A stretch of DNA of 64,000 nucleotides from Amycolatopsis sp. NBC_01480 (GTDB taxonomy: Bacteria > Actinomycetota > Actinomycetes > Mycobacteriales > Pseudonocardiaceae). The notes under the pieces are model-generated. The model saw only the letters and a list, made by a program, of their open reading frames with translations, was not told the DNA's origin and made no database searches. Within the stretch, counting starts at the first letter, position 1; each line of letters opens with the position of its first letter. The stretch is from positions 3,286,001-3,350,000 of the forward strand of contig NZ_CP109442.1 of NCBI RefSeq assembly GCF_036227205.1, read 5' to 3'. Both the position numbers and the translations under genes were made by a program. Shown here piece by piece: positions 46,065 through 56,178 of the stretch.

Positions 46065-47481
46065 CTACCCCGAAGGCCTGCCGATCGGCTCCGGCTGGGT
46101 GTCCACTATGGATCATTCGGACGTCGTTTTCCCTTATGACGGCAGTGTGATCGGCTCCGCGCCGGTCGGCACGGTTTCGCTGGCCGCGCAGGCGATCGAC
46201 GAGGCGGTGGCCGTGAAACGGGAGGTGGGGGCGCTGCCGTCGCGGACTCGGCGGACGTTGCTGAACGACGTCGCCGCCGCATTGCGCTCCCGTCGTGAGG
46301 AATTCGAACAGCTGCTGGTCCTGGAGACCGGGAAGCCGCTGGTGGACTGCCGGGTCGAGGTCGCGCGCACGATCGTCACGTGGGAGGCGGCGGCCGAAGA
46401 GGTGTCGCGGCTGCACGGCGAGACGGTGCCGCTGGACCTCCTGCCGAGCGGTGACGGCCTGGTCGGGTTCTGGAAACGCAAGCCGATCGGCGTGGTCGTC
46501 GGGATCGCCGGCTTCAACTACCCGCTGCTGCTGGCTTCGCACAAGATCGCGCCGGCCATCGCGGCCGGCTGCCCGGTGGTCGTCAAGCCGGCGCCGCAGA
46601 CGCCGCTGGCCACGCTCTGGCTGGTGCACCTGGTCCGCAGTGCGACCTCGGTGCCGTCGATGGTCCAGCTGGTGACCGGTGACGCGGCGGTCGGCTCCGC
46701 GCTGGTGACCGATCGGCGCGTCGGCGCGGTGTCGTTCACCGGCTCGGCGGCCGTGGGACACCGGATCGCGCGCGACGCGGCACCCACGAAAACGTTGCTG
46801 GAGCTGGGTTCCAACGCGGCCTTGGTGGTGGCCGAGGACGCAGACCTCGAAGCGGCGGCGGACGCCGTGCTGCGCGGCGGGTTCTACGCGTCCGGCCAGG
46901 CCTGCATCTCGGTGCAACGGGTGCTGGTGGTGGCGTCGGTCGCCGAGGAGTTCACCGCGAAGGTGCTCGCGCGGCTCGGCGAGGTGCTCACGGGCGATCC
47001 TCGGCTGTCCGAGACGCGGGTGTCGGCGCTGATCGACCGGCGCTCGACCGAGCGGGTGCGGGAGTGGGTCGACAAAGCGACGGCCGCGGGCGCTCGTGTG
47101 CTGGCCGGCGGGTCGCTGCGTGAGGGCGTGCTGGAGCCGACCGTGCTCGCGGACGTGCCCGACGGCGTCGAGTGCTGGGACGAGGAGGTCTTCGCCCCGG
47201 TCGTCTGCCTGCGCACGGTGTCCGATGTGGACGAAGCGTTCGCCGCCGTCAACGCGTCGCGCTACGGGCTGCACGCCGCGGTGTTCAGCCGGTCGCTGCG
47301 CACGGCTTTCCGGGCCCTGGACGAGCTGGAGGTGGGTGGGGTGATCGTGAACGAGGTGCCGGGGTTCCGGTCCGACACGATGCCGTACGGCGGGGTCAAG
47401 GACTCCGGCATCGGCCGTGAGGGGCCGCGGTTCGCCGTGGAGGAGCTGACCGTGACGCGGATGGCGGTGCTTCGGCCGTGA
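46057..47481 (+). CDS. NAD(P)-dependent aldehyde dehydrogenase
   Basis: 474 residues. [30 protein letters not shown], catalytic Glu249 in [11 protein letters not shown] and nucleophile Cys283 in [11 protein letters not shown] identify the family. Closest in style to succinate-semialdehyde or phosphonoacetaldehyde-type dehydrogenases; substrate not defined. ATG follows GGAGGAG inside the preceding gene. Part of the amidase-ABC catabolic operon. Confidence 0.94.
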   Translation: MPDYPEGLPIGSGWVSTMDHSDVVFPYDGSVIGSAPVGTVSLAAQAIDEAVAVKREVGALPSRTRRTLLNDVAAALRSRREEFEQLLVLETGKPLVDCRVEVARTIVTWEAAAEEVSRLHGETVPLDLLPSGDGLVGFWKRKPIGVVVGIAGFNYPLLLASHKIAPAIAAGCPVVVKPAPQTPLATLWLVHLVRSATSVPSMVQLVTGDAAVGSALVTDRRVGAVSFTGSAAVGHRIARDAAPTKTLLELGSNAALVVAEDADLEAAADAVLRGGFYASGQACISVQRVLVVASVAEEFTAKVLARLGEVLTGDPRLSETRVSALIDRRSTERVREWVDKATAAGARVLAGGSLREGVLEPTVLADVPDGVECWDEEVFAPVVCLRTVSDVDEAFAAVNASRYGLHAAVFSRSLRTAFRALDELEVGGVIVNEVPGFRSDTMPYGGVKDSGIGREGPRFAVEELTVTRMAVLRP

Positions 47482-48239
47482 CGGACTACGCGAACCTGTT
47501 CCGGCTGGACGGCCGCCGGGCCGTGGTGCTGGGCGGCGGCAGCGGGATCGGCCGCGAGGCCGCGCGGGCGCTCGCGGCGCAAGGTGCCCAGGTGATCTGT
47601 GCGGACCGTGATGTCGAGGCCGCCCGCGAGACCGGCGTCGACGAGGCGTACGAGATCGACCTGCTGGACCCCGGCGCAGTGGCGCGGGCGGCGTCGGAGC
47701 TGGGCGAGCTGGACATCGTGGTGCTGACGGCCGCGATGAACGTGCGCAAGCGGCTGCTGGACTACACCCGCGAGGAGTTCGACCGGGTGCTGGCGCTGAA
47801 CCTCGGGGCGACGTTCGAGGTGGTGCGCGCGTTCGGCGCGGGCATGGTGGAGCGAGGACGGGGAAGCATCATCGGCTTTTCGTCGATCCGCGGCACGACC
47901 GTCGAGCCCGGCCAGGGACCGTACGCGGCGACGAAAGCCGGGCTGGTGCAGCTGTTCCGGACGGCCGCGGCGGAGTTCGGACCGTCCGGCGTGCGGGTGA
48001 ACGCGATCGCGCCGGGTGTCGTCGAGACGCCGTTGACCTCGCAGATCAAGGCGAACCCGGACTGGTACGACGCGTACGCGACGAAGGGCGCGCTCGGCCG
48101 CTGGGCGCGCGCGGACGAGTTGGCCGGCGCCGTCGTGTACCTCGCTTCGGACGCTTCGACGTTCGTCACGGGCTCCGTGCTGGCTGTCGACGGAGGCTGG
48201 ACCGCGGTTGACGGCCGCTTCGAACCGCCTGCTTCATGA
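47478..48239 (+). CDS. Short-chain dehydrogenase/reductase
   Basis: 253 residues. NAD site VVLGGGSGIGREAAR, NAAM-type VVLTAAMNV (replacing NAG), active-site Tyr149 and Lys153 in YAATK, and a serine in GFSSIRG; C-terminus ends with VLAVDGGWTA. Probably oxidises an alcohol to the aldehyde used by the neighbouring dehydrogenase (inference). GTG start overlaps the previous stop. Confidence 0.93.
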   Translation: MTDYANLFRLDGRRAVVLGGGSGIGREAARALAAQGAQVICADRDVEAARETGVDEAYEIDLLDPGAVARAASELGELDIVVLTAAMNVRKRLLDYTREEFDRVLALNLGATFEVVRAFGAGMVERGRGSIIGFSSIRGTTVEPGQGPYAATKAGLVQLFRTAAAEFGPSGVRVNAIAPGVVETPLTSQIKANPDWYDAYATKGALGRWARADELAGAVVYLASDASTFVTGSVLAVDGGWTAVDGRFEPPAS

Positions 48240-48255
48240 ATCGGAGGCTTTGCTG

Positions 48256-49641
48256 ATGACCGAGTTGGCTGATCTGACCGCTGTTGAGCTGGTGACGGGC
48301 TACCGCGCCGGGACGCTGTCGCCGGTCGAGGTAACCGAAGCCGTCCTCACGCGTGTCGAGGCGCGAGAGCCGGAGCTGCGCGCGTTGTACGCGTACGACG
48401 CTTCGTCGGCGCGCGAAGCCGCGAAGGCGTCCGAGGCGCGTTGGCAGGCCGGCTCGCCGCTCGGGCCGATCGACGGCGTTCCGTTGACCCTGAAGGAAAA
48501 CATCGCGACGCGGGGTACCGCCGTGCCGTTGGGGACCGCCGCGACCACGTTGACCCCGGCAGTTGCCGACGCCCCGGCCGCGGCGCGCGTGCGTGAGTCC
48601 GGCGGGGTCCTGCTGGCCAAGACGACCATGCCGGACTACGGGATGCTGACGTCCGGCCTGTCGAGCTTCCATCCGGCGTCGCGGAACCCGTGGGACCTCT
48701 CGCGCACGCCGGGAGGCTCCAGCGCCGGTGCCGCCGCCGCGGCCGCGGCGGGCTACGGGCCCCTGCACGTCGGCACCGACATCGGCGGCTCGATCCGCCT
48801 GCCCGCCGGTTGGTGCGGCCTGGTCGGGCTGAAGCCGAGCTTCGGCCGGGTGCCGGTGGACCCGCCGTTCCTCGGCCGGGTGGCCGGGCCGCTGACCAGG
48901 ACCGTCGCGGACACGGCGCTGCTGATGGGCGTGCTGTCGGCGCCGGACCCGCGCGATCACCTGAGCCTGCCGTTCGAACCGCTCGACTGGTCGCTTTCGG
49001 ACGCGCGGCTCGACGGCCTGCGCGTCGGCCTGCACCTGGACGCGGGCGTCGGCCTGCCGGTGGAGCCGGACATCCTCGAGGCGGTGACGGCCGCCGCGCG
49101 CGTGTTCGAGGCCGCGGGCGCCGTCGTGGAGCCGGTGGCGCCGTTCCTGCGCCGCGAACTGCTGGACGGCCTGGACACGTTCTGGCGCGTGCGGGCCTGG
49201 TCGGACCTGTCGGCCCTGCCGGAGTCCCGACGCGCCCAGGTCTTGCCCTACATCGCCCAGTGGGCGGCCGGCGGCGCGGACGAGTCCGGAGTGGACACTT
49301 ACCGCGGCTTCGCCTGCATCGACACGATCAGCGTCGAAACCCTGCGCGCCACCGCCCCGTACGACCTCGTGCTGTCCCCGACCTGCGCCGTCTCGGCCCC
49401 ACCGTACGACTGGGCCTCGCCGACGAACGACCCGGCGCGGCCGTTCGAGCACATCGCGTTCACCGTGCCGTACAACATGTCCGGCCAACCGGCGGTCGCC
49501 CTGAACTGCGGTTATACCGGGGAGGGGCAGCCGATCGGGCTTCAGATCGCGGGGCCCCGCTTCGCCGACGTGGCGGTCCTGCGGGCGGCTGCGGCGTATG
49601 AAGAGCTGCGGCCGGAGCAGCGGGAGTGGCCGGTCAGCTGA
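48256..49641 (+). CDS. Amidase-signature family hydrolase
   Basis: 461 residues from ATG 48256 (GGAGG upstream). The Ser-cisSer-Lys triad is visible: Lys80 in TLKENIA, Ser155 in PGGSSAG and Ser179 in IGGSIRLPAG. It hydrolyses an amide bond, which with the importer and two dehydrogenases suggests uptake and breakdown of an amide-linked compound. Overlaps the convergent frameshifted gene by 8 bp. Confidence 0.94.
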   Translation: MTELADLTAVELVTGYRAGTLSPVEVTEAVLTRVEAREPELRALYAYDASSAREAAKASEARWQAGSPLGPIDGVPLTLKENIATRGTAVPLGTAATTLTPAVADAPAAARVRESGGVLLAKTTMPDYGMLTSGLSSFHPASRNPWDLSRTPGGSSAGAAAAAAAGYGPLHVGTDIGGSIRLPAGWCGLVGLKPSFGRVPVDPPFLGRVAGPLTRTVADTALLMGVLSAPDPRDHLSLPFEPLDWSLSDARLDGLRVGLHLDAGVGLPVEPDILEAVTAAARVFEAAGAVVEPVAPFLRRELLDGLDTFWRVRAWSDLSALPESRRAQVLPYIAQWAAGGADESGVDTYRGFACIDTISVETLRATAPYDLVLSPTCAVSAPPYDWASPTNDPARPFEHIAFTVPYNMSGQPAVALNCGYTGEGQPIGLQIAGPRFADVAVLRAAAAYEELRPEQREWPVS

Positions 49642-50316
49642 TTTGCCCCGCTCTCACGTTGAGGTGGGCGAGCCACTGGTCCAGGTGCGGGCATTCGGCG
49701 CGGAGCGCTTCGATGCCGAGATCGGCGAGGGCGAGCGGGCCGTCGTTCGTCTTCGAGTAGACGTCGCAGTACCTCAACAGCCGCTTCGACGGTGCGGTGT
49801 CCGGGCCGTCGTTCACCAGCTCGGGTCCGCCCGCAGCGTGGACGTCGCTCCGCAGGCGCTCGGTCAGGCCGGGCACCGGCAGGATCCAGCCGAGCTGGTC
49901 GGCCGCCGCGAAGACCCAGGTTTCGAGTTCGTGCAGGATGAGATGGGGAACGAACCGGGGGTCGTCGATCGTGGCCGACAACGCGGCCTCGACGTGTTCC
50001 ACGCGCCGGCGCGCACTTCCTTCGGGCCGGGAGGACATGCCCGGGCTGTCGGCCGGGAACGCGTAGTAGTCGAAGAGAGTCGTCAGCAAGTGCAGTCGGT
50101 GTTGCCCAGCAAGAGCTTGATATCGCGCTCGAGCTTCGCCCAGCTGCTCACGCCGCCTTTGTGGCTGGCGCCGGAGGCCGGCCGTTTGGTGGCGACGATC
50201 GACTGCGTCACCGTCCAGCCGCGATCCCGTAAGTGCGGCTCCAGCACATTGTTGACGACGATCTCCTCAGTCTGCCCTTCGACGAGGAGGTGCAGCCGGC
50301 GGTACCCGGTGTTCAT
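49634..50316 (-). pseudogene. DUF4276 (TOPRIM-like) protein gene with a frameshift
   Basis: The first part from ATG 50316 reads RLHLLVEGQTEEIVVNNVLE, GGVSSWAKLERDIKLLLGNTD and stops at 50083. The rest of a DUF4276 protein (LHLLTTLFDYYAFPADSPG to the end at 49634) continues in another frame. Joining them near 50095 needs a -1 shift, equal to loss of one base. No slippery heptamer is seen. The LLVEGQTEE motif is TOPRIM-like. The ATG overlaps the upstream ATPase stop as ATGA, so the two genes form a nuclease-ATPase pair typical of OLD/PARIS-like defence cassettes. A sequencing error would also explain the break. Confidence 0.8.
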
Positions 50317-51434
50317 GCCCGGCCGGAGTCCTCTCGAGCCGGACGGCCGCCGAGCACGTTCTTCTCCCACAGCTCCCCGAGCGAGTACTCGGACAGCCAG
50401 GTCTGCAAGGTGCCGGGGTCCGGACGGCTGAACTCCGACGCCCCGTCCTTGCGTTCGACGACGATCAGCTGGTCCACATCGAACTGGTTCATCAGCGTCA
50501 CGGACTGGGTCGCGATCAGGACCTGACTCCGCGCGGCCGCCTGCGTGAGCAGCCCGGCCAGCTGCACGATCGCGAACGGGTGGAGCCCGAGCTCCGGCTC
50601 GTCGAGCACGACCAGCGCGGGAAGGTCCGGCTGCAGCAGCAGAGTCGCCAGGCAGATGAACCGGAGTGTGCCGTCGGACAGCTGGTTGGCGGAGAACACG
50701 GCATCGGAGTCCTGCTGGCGCCAACGGAGCCGGACCCGATCCGATTTCTCGGGCTGCAGCACGAATTTCCGGAAGAACGGGGCCACCAGTCCGACGGCGC
50801 CCACGATGCGCCGGTAGGCGGCCTGCTCACTGGGCTCGTCGCTGTCCTGGAGCCGGAGCAGGTACGCGGCCAGATTGCCCGCGTCCTTGCCGAGGGCGAG
50901 GTTGTCCGCCGTCGGGACCAGCCGCTTGACCGGGGCGTCGGCGCTGGTGTCGTGGAAGTGGAAGACCTTGCAGCCCTTGAGCAGCTCGATGACGTGGGAA
51001 GCGATGCGTCCTGGTTGCTCCGTCGCCTCGCCGGAGAGCTTCGATTCCCGGTGTCCTTGCCCGAGCACGTGGTTGTAGGGCCGGTCGTAGCCGTCTGCCT
51101 GGAAGTAGGTCACTTCCCGTTCGAAGATGAGCTCGTCGTTGGCCGCGGGAACGAGACTGGCCTCGTACGCGTTCGGATCCGCGTCCAGCTGAAGATGGAT
51201 CCGAGCCGTGGCGTCGCCGTTGTTCAGCAGCGCGGAGGCGCCGCCGTTGAGTCCGACGAACAGGCCCAGCTCGCTGTCCACGATCCGGCCCAGCAGTTCG
51301 AGCGCCTGCACGAAGTTGCTCTTGCCGGCGCCGTTCGCGCCGACCAGGATGTTGAGCCGGCCGAGATCGACGGTCGCCGAACGGATCGAGGTGAATCCCT
51401 CGATCCGGATCTGCTTGAGCGGCTGTCTGGCCAT
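50313..51434 (-). CDS. AAA ATPase, ABC/SMC-like (AAA_21, OLD-like defence ATPase)
   Basis: 373 residues. Walker A in LVGANGAGKSNFVQAL, a signature-like QLSDGTLRFI, Walker B VVLDEPELGLHP and the switch region IATQSVTLMNQF. The family comprises ATPases of OLD, PARIS and retron-type antiviral systems. It is translationally coupled to the DUF4276 gene, which is broken here, so the cassette may be inactive. Surrounding genes are metabolic, so the pair may be a recent insertion. Confidence 0.9.
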   Translation of the reverse strand: MARQPLKQIRIEGFTSIRSATVDLGRLNILVGANGAGKSNFVQALELLGRIVDSELGLFVGLNGGASALLNNGDATARIHLQLDADPNAYEASLVPAANDELIFEREVTYFQADGYDRPYNHVLGQGHRESKLSGEATEQPGRIASHVIELLKGCKVFHFHDTSADAPVKRLVPTADNLALGKDAGNLAAYLLRLQDSDEPSEQAAYRRIVGAVGLVAPFFRKFVLQPEKSDRVRLRWRQQDSDAVFSANQLSDGTLRFICLATLLLQPDLPALVVLDEPELGLHPFAIVQLAGLLTQAAARSQVLIATQSVTLMNQFDVDQLIVVERKDGASEFSRPDPGTLQTWLSEYSLGELWEKNVLGGRPAREDSGRA

Positions 51435-51478
51435 GGCCCCACCTTACGGCGGACCACCGACATCCGCGCCGAGCCGAC

Positions 51479-52345
51479 TCAGTCCCCGACTGCCTCAGCC
51501 AACGCGAGCACCCGCCGAGCCTCCTCCACGTGAAGGTTCTCGATCATCCGCCCATCCACCGTCACCACACCCCGACCGGCCACCCGCGCTTCGTCAAACG
51601 CCGCGATGATGCGCCGCGACCGATCAATCTCCTCCGCGGACGGCGCGAACACCCGATTGCAAGGTTCGACCTGTGACGGGTGGATCAGAGTCTTCCCGTC
51701 GAAGCCGTACTCGCGGCCCTGGCGGCATTCGGCCTCGAAGCCTTCGAGGTCTTTCACGTTGTTGTAAACGCCGTCGAGGATCACCTTGTCCGTGGCGCGC
51801 GCGGCGAGCAGGCACAGCGAAAGTCCCGCCAGCAGCGGGCCGCGGCCGGGGACGAACTCGGCGTGCAGTTCCTTCGCCAGGTCGTTCGTGCCCATCACCA
51901 GCACGGTCAAGCGCTCGGACGCCGCGGCGATTTCCGCGGCGTGCAGCATCGCGACGGGGGTTTCGAGCATCGCCCAGATCTTCGTGTGGTCCGGGGCTCC
52001 GCCGAGTTCCAGCGCGCGCTCGATGTTGTGCACCTCGCTCGCCGAGTTCACCTTCGGGACCACCACGGCGGCCGGGCCGGCGGCAGCGGCGGCGCGCAGG
52101 TCCGCGTCGTGCCACTCCGTCTCCAGCCCGTTGACGCGAATGGTCACCTCGCGCTTGCCGTACGAGCCCGAAGCGGCGGCTTCGCAGACGCGAGTACGCG
52201 CCGCCTCCTTGGCGTCCGGGGCGACGGCGTCCTCGAGATCCAGGATCAGCGCGTCGGCCGGCAGGGTCTTGGCCTTTTCCAGCGCACGCTCGTTCGCGCC
52301 CGGCATGTAGAGCACGGAGCGCCGCGGCTGCAGGGACGAGGTCAT
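51479..52345 (-). CDS. CoA ester lyase (CitE/HpcH-HpaI family)
   Basis: 288 residues. [35 protein letters not shown] and [12 protein letters not shown] hold the metal and CoA-ester sites of CitE-like lyases; [14 protein letters not shown] is the C-terminal signature. Acts on beta-hydroxyacyl-CoA such as malyl- or citramalyl-CoA. Second gene of a coupled pair (ATGA). Confidence 0.92.
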   Translation of the reverse strand: MTSSLQPRRSVLYMPGANERALEKAKTLPADALILDLEDAVAPDAKEAARTRVCEAAASGSYGKREVTIRVNGLETEWHDADLRAAAAAGPAAVVVPKVNSASEVHNIERALELGGAPDHTKIWAMLETPVAMLHAAEIAAASERLTVLVMGTNDLAKELHAEFVPGRGPLLAGLSLCLLAARATDKVILDGVYNNVKDLEGFEAECRQGREYGFDGKTLIHPSQVEPCNRVFAPSAEEIDRSRRIIAAFDEARVAGRGVVTVDGRMIENLHVEEARRVLALAEAVGD

Positions 52346-53412
52346 GACTGGGACTCCTTGGTTGCGGCGTCGTAGGCGGCGGCCAGCTCGGGGTCGTCGG
52401 CGGCCAGTTCTTCGGCCAGCTCCGCGACCACGCGGCACTGCTTCACCGAGGCGTCGTCCTGCATCTTGCCGTCGATCATCACCGCGCCGGTGCCGTCGCC
52501 CATCTCGGCGATCACGCGCCGGGCCCAGGCCACATCGGACGGAGACGGCGAGAACACCCGCTTCGCGATGTCGATCTGCACCGGGTGCAGGCTCCACGCG
52601 CCGACGCAGCCGAGCAGGAACGCGTTGCGGAACTGGTCCTCGCAGGCCACCACGTCGCGGATGTCCCCGAACGGCCCGTAGTACGGCAGGATCCCGTGCA
52701 TCGCGCAGGCGTCGACCATCCGCGCGACCGTGTAGTGCCACAGGTCCTGCTGGTACGTCGTGCGGCCCTCGGTCAGGTCGTCGCCCACCGGGTCGGTGCG
52801 CACGAGATAGCCGGGGTGGCCGCCGCCGACGCGCGTGGTCTTCATCCGGCGGCTCGCCGCCAGGTCCGCCGGGCCCAGCGAAATGCCCTGCATGCGCGGC
52901 GACGCGCCGGCGATCTCCTCGACATTCGCCACCCCGCTCGCGGTCTCCAGGATCGCGTGCACCAGCAGCGGTTTCGTCAGCCCGGCGCGCGCCTCCAGCT
53001 GGGCCAGCAGCCGGTCGGCGTAGTGGATGTCCTGCGCGCCCTCGACCTTCGGCACCATGATCACGTCGAGCTTGTCGCCGATCTCGGTGACCAGCGTGAC
53101 CAGGTCGTCGAGCACCCACGGCGAGTCGAGGCTGTTCACGCGCGTCCACAGCTGCGTGCGGCCGAAGTCGGTGGCCTTCGCGATCGAGACGAGCCCGGCG
53201 CGCGCGGCCTCCTTGCGGTCGGCGCGCACGGCGTCCTCGAGGTTGCCGAGCAGGACGTCGGTCTTCTTCGCCAGGTCCGGCACCTTCGCGGCCATCTTCT
53301 CGTTGCCCGGGTCGAAGAAGTGGATCATGCGCGACGGGCGGAACGGGATCTGCCGCGGCGGTTCGGGCGCCCCGAGGGCGAGCGGGGCGAAGAAGTCCTT
53401 CGGCGAGCGCAT
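52342..53412 (-). CDS. CoA ester lyase (malyl-CoA lyase type, HpcH/HpaI family)
   Basis: 356 residues from ATG 53412 with GGGAGGACC upstream. [48 protein letters not shown] and [15 protein letters not shown] match L-malyl-CoA/beta-methylmalyl-CoA lyases. It may act in C4/C5 acyl-CoA assimilation or with the downstream homologue as lyase plus thioesterase. First gene of the pair. Confidence 0.92.
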   Translation of the reverse strand: MRSPKDFFAPLALGAPEPPRQIPFRPSRMIHFFDPGNEKMAAKVPDLAKKTDVLLGNLEDAVRADRKEAARAGLVSIAKATDFGRTQLWTRVNSLDSPWVLDDLVTLVTEIGDKLDVIMVPKVEGAQDIHYADRLLAQLEARAGLTKPLLVHAILETASGVANVEEIAGASPRMQGISLGPADLAASRRMKTTRVGGGHPGYLVRTDPVGDDLTEGRTTYQQDLWHYTVARMVDACAMHGILPYYGPFGDIRDVVACEDQFRNAFLLGCVGAWSLHPVQIDIAKRVFSPSPSDVAWARRVIAEMGDGTGAVMIDGKMQDDASVKQCRVVAELAEELAADDPELAAAYDAATKESQS

Positions 53413-53837
53413 CGTGGGGTCCTCCCGGGCGTGACTTGACCGACGAGTAACCCTAAACCCCGGGGGCCCGGGGACCGCTGCGGCGAAGCTCACCGTCGCC
53501 CAGGCGGCAGCCGTGCTACCTGCGGCGTCCACTGTGGAACCGTCTTCGGTTGAGCCGAACGGTCTAACCCGCTGGACCCTTTGCCACGCTGGGGAACCCC
53601 ACCACTGGTAGCCACGCGAGGGCGGTCCGTAACGCCACTCACCTCCGTCTCACTCGGTTGGCCGCACGGTCGGGCTGAAGTCGGACGACCGCCCGCCGAC
53701 CGGTCACCGACCGCTGAGCGCCGCCGATCGCAGTCACCATCGCTACCCGAAGACCCCGCGCTGCCGCACTGGTAGTCAGGTCATGTGCCGGTTTCACCAG
53801 GCACGCAGGGGTACAGGTTGTTGAAGGAGGCGGACTC
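53413..53837. other. Gene-free spacer between divergent CoA-lyase and 53838 genes
   Basis: 425 bp. GC-rich without a coding frame I accept. It should hold the divergent promoters. GAAGGAGG at 53823-53830 is the ribosome site for the GTG at 53838. No repeat, tRNA or strong hairpin stands out beyond a short CCCCGGGGGCCCGGGG palindrome near 53458. Confidence 0.5.
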
Positions 53838-54491
53838 GTGGCGGCTACACCTCAGAACACCGAGAGCTCGACGGTCGCCGGTGGCGCGAAGCGCAGCCGG
53901 TCGATGCCGAGCCGGGTGGTGCCGCCGATCGAGCTCCCCGCGAGCGTCGAGGAGCTGGCGCACAAGGCCGCGGCCCTGCTGGGCTGGAACGGCATCGTGC
54001 TGCCGGCGACGACACTGCTCGGCCGCAAGGTCAGCATCGTCGCCAAGCTCCGGACCGACGTGCACGCGGAGCGGATCGCGATGGGTGTCGGTCCCGTCTC
54101 GGACCGCGCCACCGTCGACACCTGGACTTGGCCAGAGCTGGCCGCGACCGCACCCGCGCCGGCCGCCGAGATCATCGGTGTCCTCGCGGTCGCCCGGCAC
54201 TGGCGGACCGCGATGGCCTCAGCGGTTCCGTTCGCACGTTACGGCGAGGCCGCGATGGTTCTGCCATCGCCCGCCGTGCTGACGGAGGACTACGTCGCGA
54301 ACTGCCTGCCGCGTTCGCGCGCGTACGGCCTCGCGATCGTGACCGCCGATCCCAACGCGATGATCGACCTCGACCTCGAGGGCCACAACGAGCGCATGCT
54401 GCTCGACGAGGACCCGGTGTCGCGCTGGGTCAACGAGATGGCCTACGACCAGCTGCTGCGCGCGTCGGAGACGCCGGCCGCCGTCGACTGA
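53838..54491 (+). CDS. Conserved hypothetical protein, actinobacterial
   Basis: 217 residues, GTG start with AAGGAGG upstream. The first 28 residues look disordered. The remainder is alpha/beta with ELAHKAAALLGWNGIVLPATTLLG, VLAVARHWRTAMASA and VLTEDYVANCLPRSRAYGLA. No membrane segment or catalytic motif is recognised, and I assign no function. Confidence 0.75.
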   Translation: MAATPQNTESSTVAGGAKRSRSMPSRVVPPIELPASVEELAHKAAALLGWNGIVLPATTLLGRKVSIVAKLRTDVHAERIAMGVGPVSDRATVDTWTWPELAATAPAPAAEIIGVLAVARHWRTAMASAVPFARYGEAAMVLPSPAVLTEDYVANCLPRSRAYGLAIVTADPNAMIDLDLEGHNERMLLDEDPVSRWVNEMAYDQLLRASETPAAVD

Positions 54492-54525
54492 GCCGTCCGG
54501 TCCCGATCGGACTAGCCTCGGGCTC

Positions 54526-55176
54526 ATGCGAGTCGTCATTGCCGGTGGACACGGTCAGATCGCCCTTCGCCTCGAGAAGCTCCTGTCCGAACGGGGTGAT
54601 CAGGCGGCGGGCATCGTCCGCAACCCGGATCACGAAGCGGACCTGATCGCGGTCGGCGCCGAGACCGTGGTGCTGGACCTGGAGAAGTCCGATGTGGACG
54701 CCGTCGCCGCGGTGCTCGAGGGTGCCGACGCGGCGGTGTTCGCCGCCGGCGCCGGCCCGGGCAGCGGCGACGCCCGCAAGGACACCGTGGACCGTGGTGC
54801 CGCGGCGCTGTTCGCGGACGCGGCCGAGCGCGCGGACGTCCGCCGGTTCATCCAGGTCGGCTCCATGGGCGCGGACAACGCCGACGCCCCGGGCCTCGAC
54901 CCCACTTTCGCCGTCTACCTCCGGGCCAAGAAGGCCGCCGAGGACGACCTGCGCGGCCGTGATCTCGACTGGACCATCCTGCGTCCCGGCGGGCTCACCA
55001 ACGAATCGGGCACCGGGCTGGTCAAGCTCGCGGACCACACGGGACGCGGCAGCGTGCCGCGAGAGGACGTCGCGGCCACGCTCGTCGGACTGCTCGACGC
55101 ACCCGCCACCGCACGCCGCACGTTGGAGCTGATCTCCGGCGAGACGCCCGTCAACGAGGCGATCTCGGCGGTCTGA
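54526..55176 (+). CDS. NAD(P)-binding Rossmann-fold protein (SDR, NAD(P)H-binding family)
   Basis: 216 residues. VVIAGGHGQIALRL is the dinucleotide site; VVLDLEKSDVDAVAAVLEGADAAVFAAG and DLDWTILRPGGLT are typical of atypical SDRs such as YwnB-like and NmrA-like proteins. It lacks the YxxxK pair. May be an oxidoreductase or redox sensor. TAGCCT 7 bases before the ATG suggests a leaderless mRNA. Confidence 0.9.
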   Translation: MRVVIAGGHGQIALRLEKLLSERGDQAAGIVRNPDHEADLIAVGAETVVLDLEKSDVDAVAAVLEGADAAVFAAGAGPGSGDARKDTVDRGAAALFADAAERADVRRFIQVGSMGADNADAPGLDPTFAVYLRAKKAAEDDLRGRDLDWTILRPGGLTNESGTGLVKLADHTGRGSVPREDVAATLVGLLDAPATARRTLELISGETPVNEAISAV

Positions 55177-55191
55177 GCTGGTCCTCCTAGG

Positions 55192-56178
55192 ATGAGCTCG
55201 GCATCGGCGGACAACGCGAAACGGGGAACGTCCTTGCGGGACATCGCGGTTTTCAGTGGCAGTGCCCATCCCGAGCTCGCGGCGGAGATCTGCACCCACC
55301 TCGGCGTGCCGCTGCACCCCGTCCAGGTCGACCGGTTCGCCAACGACTGCCTCCAGGTCCAGCTCCAGGCGAACTGCCGCGAGCGGGACGTGTTCCTGAT
55401 CCAGCCGTTGGTCAAGCCGGTGCAGGAGAACCTCGTCGAGCTGCTGCTGATGCTCGACGCCGCGCGGGGCGCTTCGGCCGCGCGCACCACCGTCGTCATG
55501 CCGCACTACGCGTACGCGCGTTCCGACAAGAAGGACGCTTCGCGGATCTCCATCGGCGGCCGGCTCGTCGCCGACCTGATGGTCACCGCGGGGGCGAACC
55601 GCGTGCTGGCGATGACCCTGCACTCGCCGCAGGTCCACGGCTTCTTCAGCGTGCCCGTCGACCACCTGCACGCGCTGAGCGAGCTGGCGCGGCACTTCCG
55701 CCAGTACGACCTCTCCCACACCACCGTGGTCTCGCCCGACCTGGGCAACGCCAAGGAGGCGGCGCATTTCGCGCGGCTGCTCGGCGTTCAGGTCGCGGCC
55801 GGGGCGAAGCAGCGTTACGCCGACGACCGCGTCGAGATCACGTCGGTGATCGGCGAGATCACCGGCCGGGACGTGATCGTGCTCGACGACGAGATCGCGC
55901 GCGGCAGCACCGTGCTGGAGCTGCTCGACCGGCTGCGGGAGCTGAAGCCGCGCTCGATCCGCGTCGCCTGCACCCACGGGCTGTTCGCGGACAAGGCGCT
56001 GGACCGGATCGGCGGCCAGGAGGACGTGCTCGAGATCGTCTGCACCAACACGGTGCCGGTGCCGGTCGAGGAGCGCACCGACAAGCTGCGGATCCTCTCG
56101 ATCGCGCCGGCCATGGCCGAGGCGATGCGCCGGATCCACAATGGCGAGTCGGTCAGCTCGCTCTTCGAGCCGGTCTGA
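55192..56178 (+). CDS. Ribose-phosphate pyrophosphokinase homologue (PRPP synthetase type)
   Basis: About 328 residues from ATG 55192, or 313 from TTG 55237 (GGGGAA upstream, MRDIAVFSGS), which fits the family N-terminus better. FANDCLQVQLQANCRERDVFLIQPLVKPVQENLVELLLMLDAARGASA and MPHYAYARSDKKD match PRPP synthetases. The PRPP loop reads VLDDEIARGSTVLEL, divergent from the canonical VDDMIDTAGT, so this is likely a second, specialised homologue. Stop abuts that of the convergent gene (TGATCA). Confidence 0.88.
   Translation: MSSASADNAKRGTSLRDIAVFSGSAHPELAAEICTHLGVPLHPVQVDRFANDCLQVQLQANCRERDVFLIQPLVKPVQENLVELLLMLDAARGASAARTTVVMPHYAYARSDKKDASRISIGGRLVADLMVTAGANRVLAMTLHSPQVHGFFSVPVDHLHALSELARHFRQYDLSHTTVVSPDLGNAKEAAHFARLLGVQVAAGAKQRYADDRVEITSVIGEITGRDVIVLDDEIARGSTVLELLDRLRELKPRSIRVACTHGLFADKALDRIGGQEDVLEIVCTNTVPVPVEERTDKLRILSIAPAMAEAMRRIHNGESVSSLFEPV

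Noticed and set aside
50083..50100. Programmed -1 frameshift in the DUF4276 gene
   Set aside because: No slippery heptamer or downstream pseudoknot is apparent; a one-base deletion or sequencing error is simpler.
53581..53775. 64-codon open frame in the spacer before 53838
   Set aside because: No ribosome site, random composition, no similarity to known proteins.
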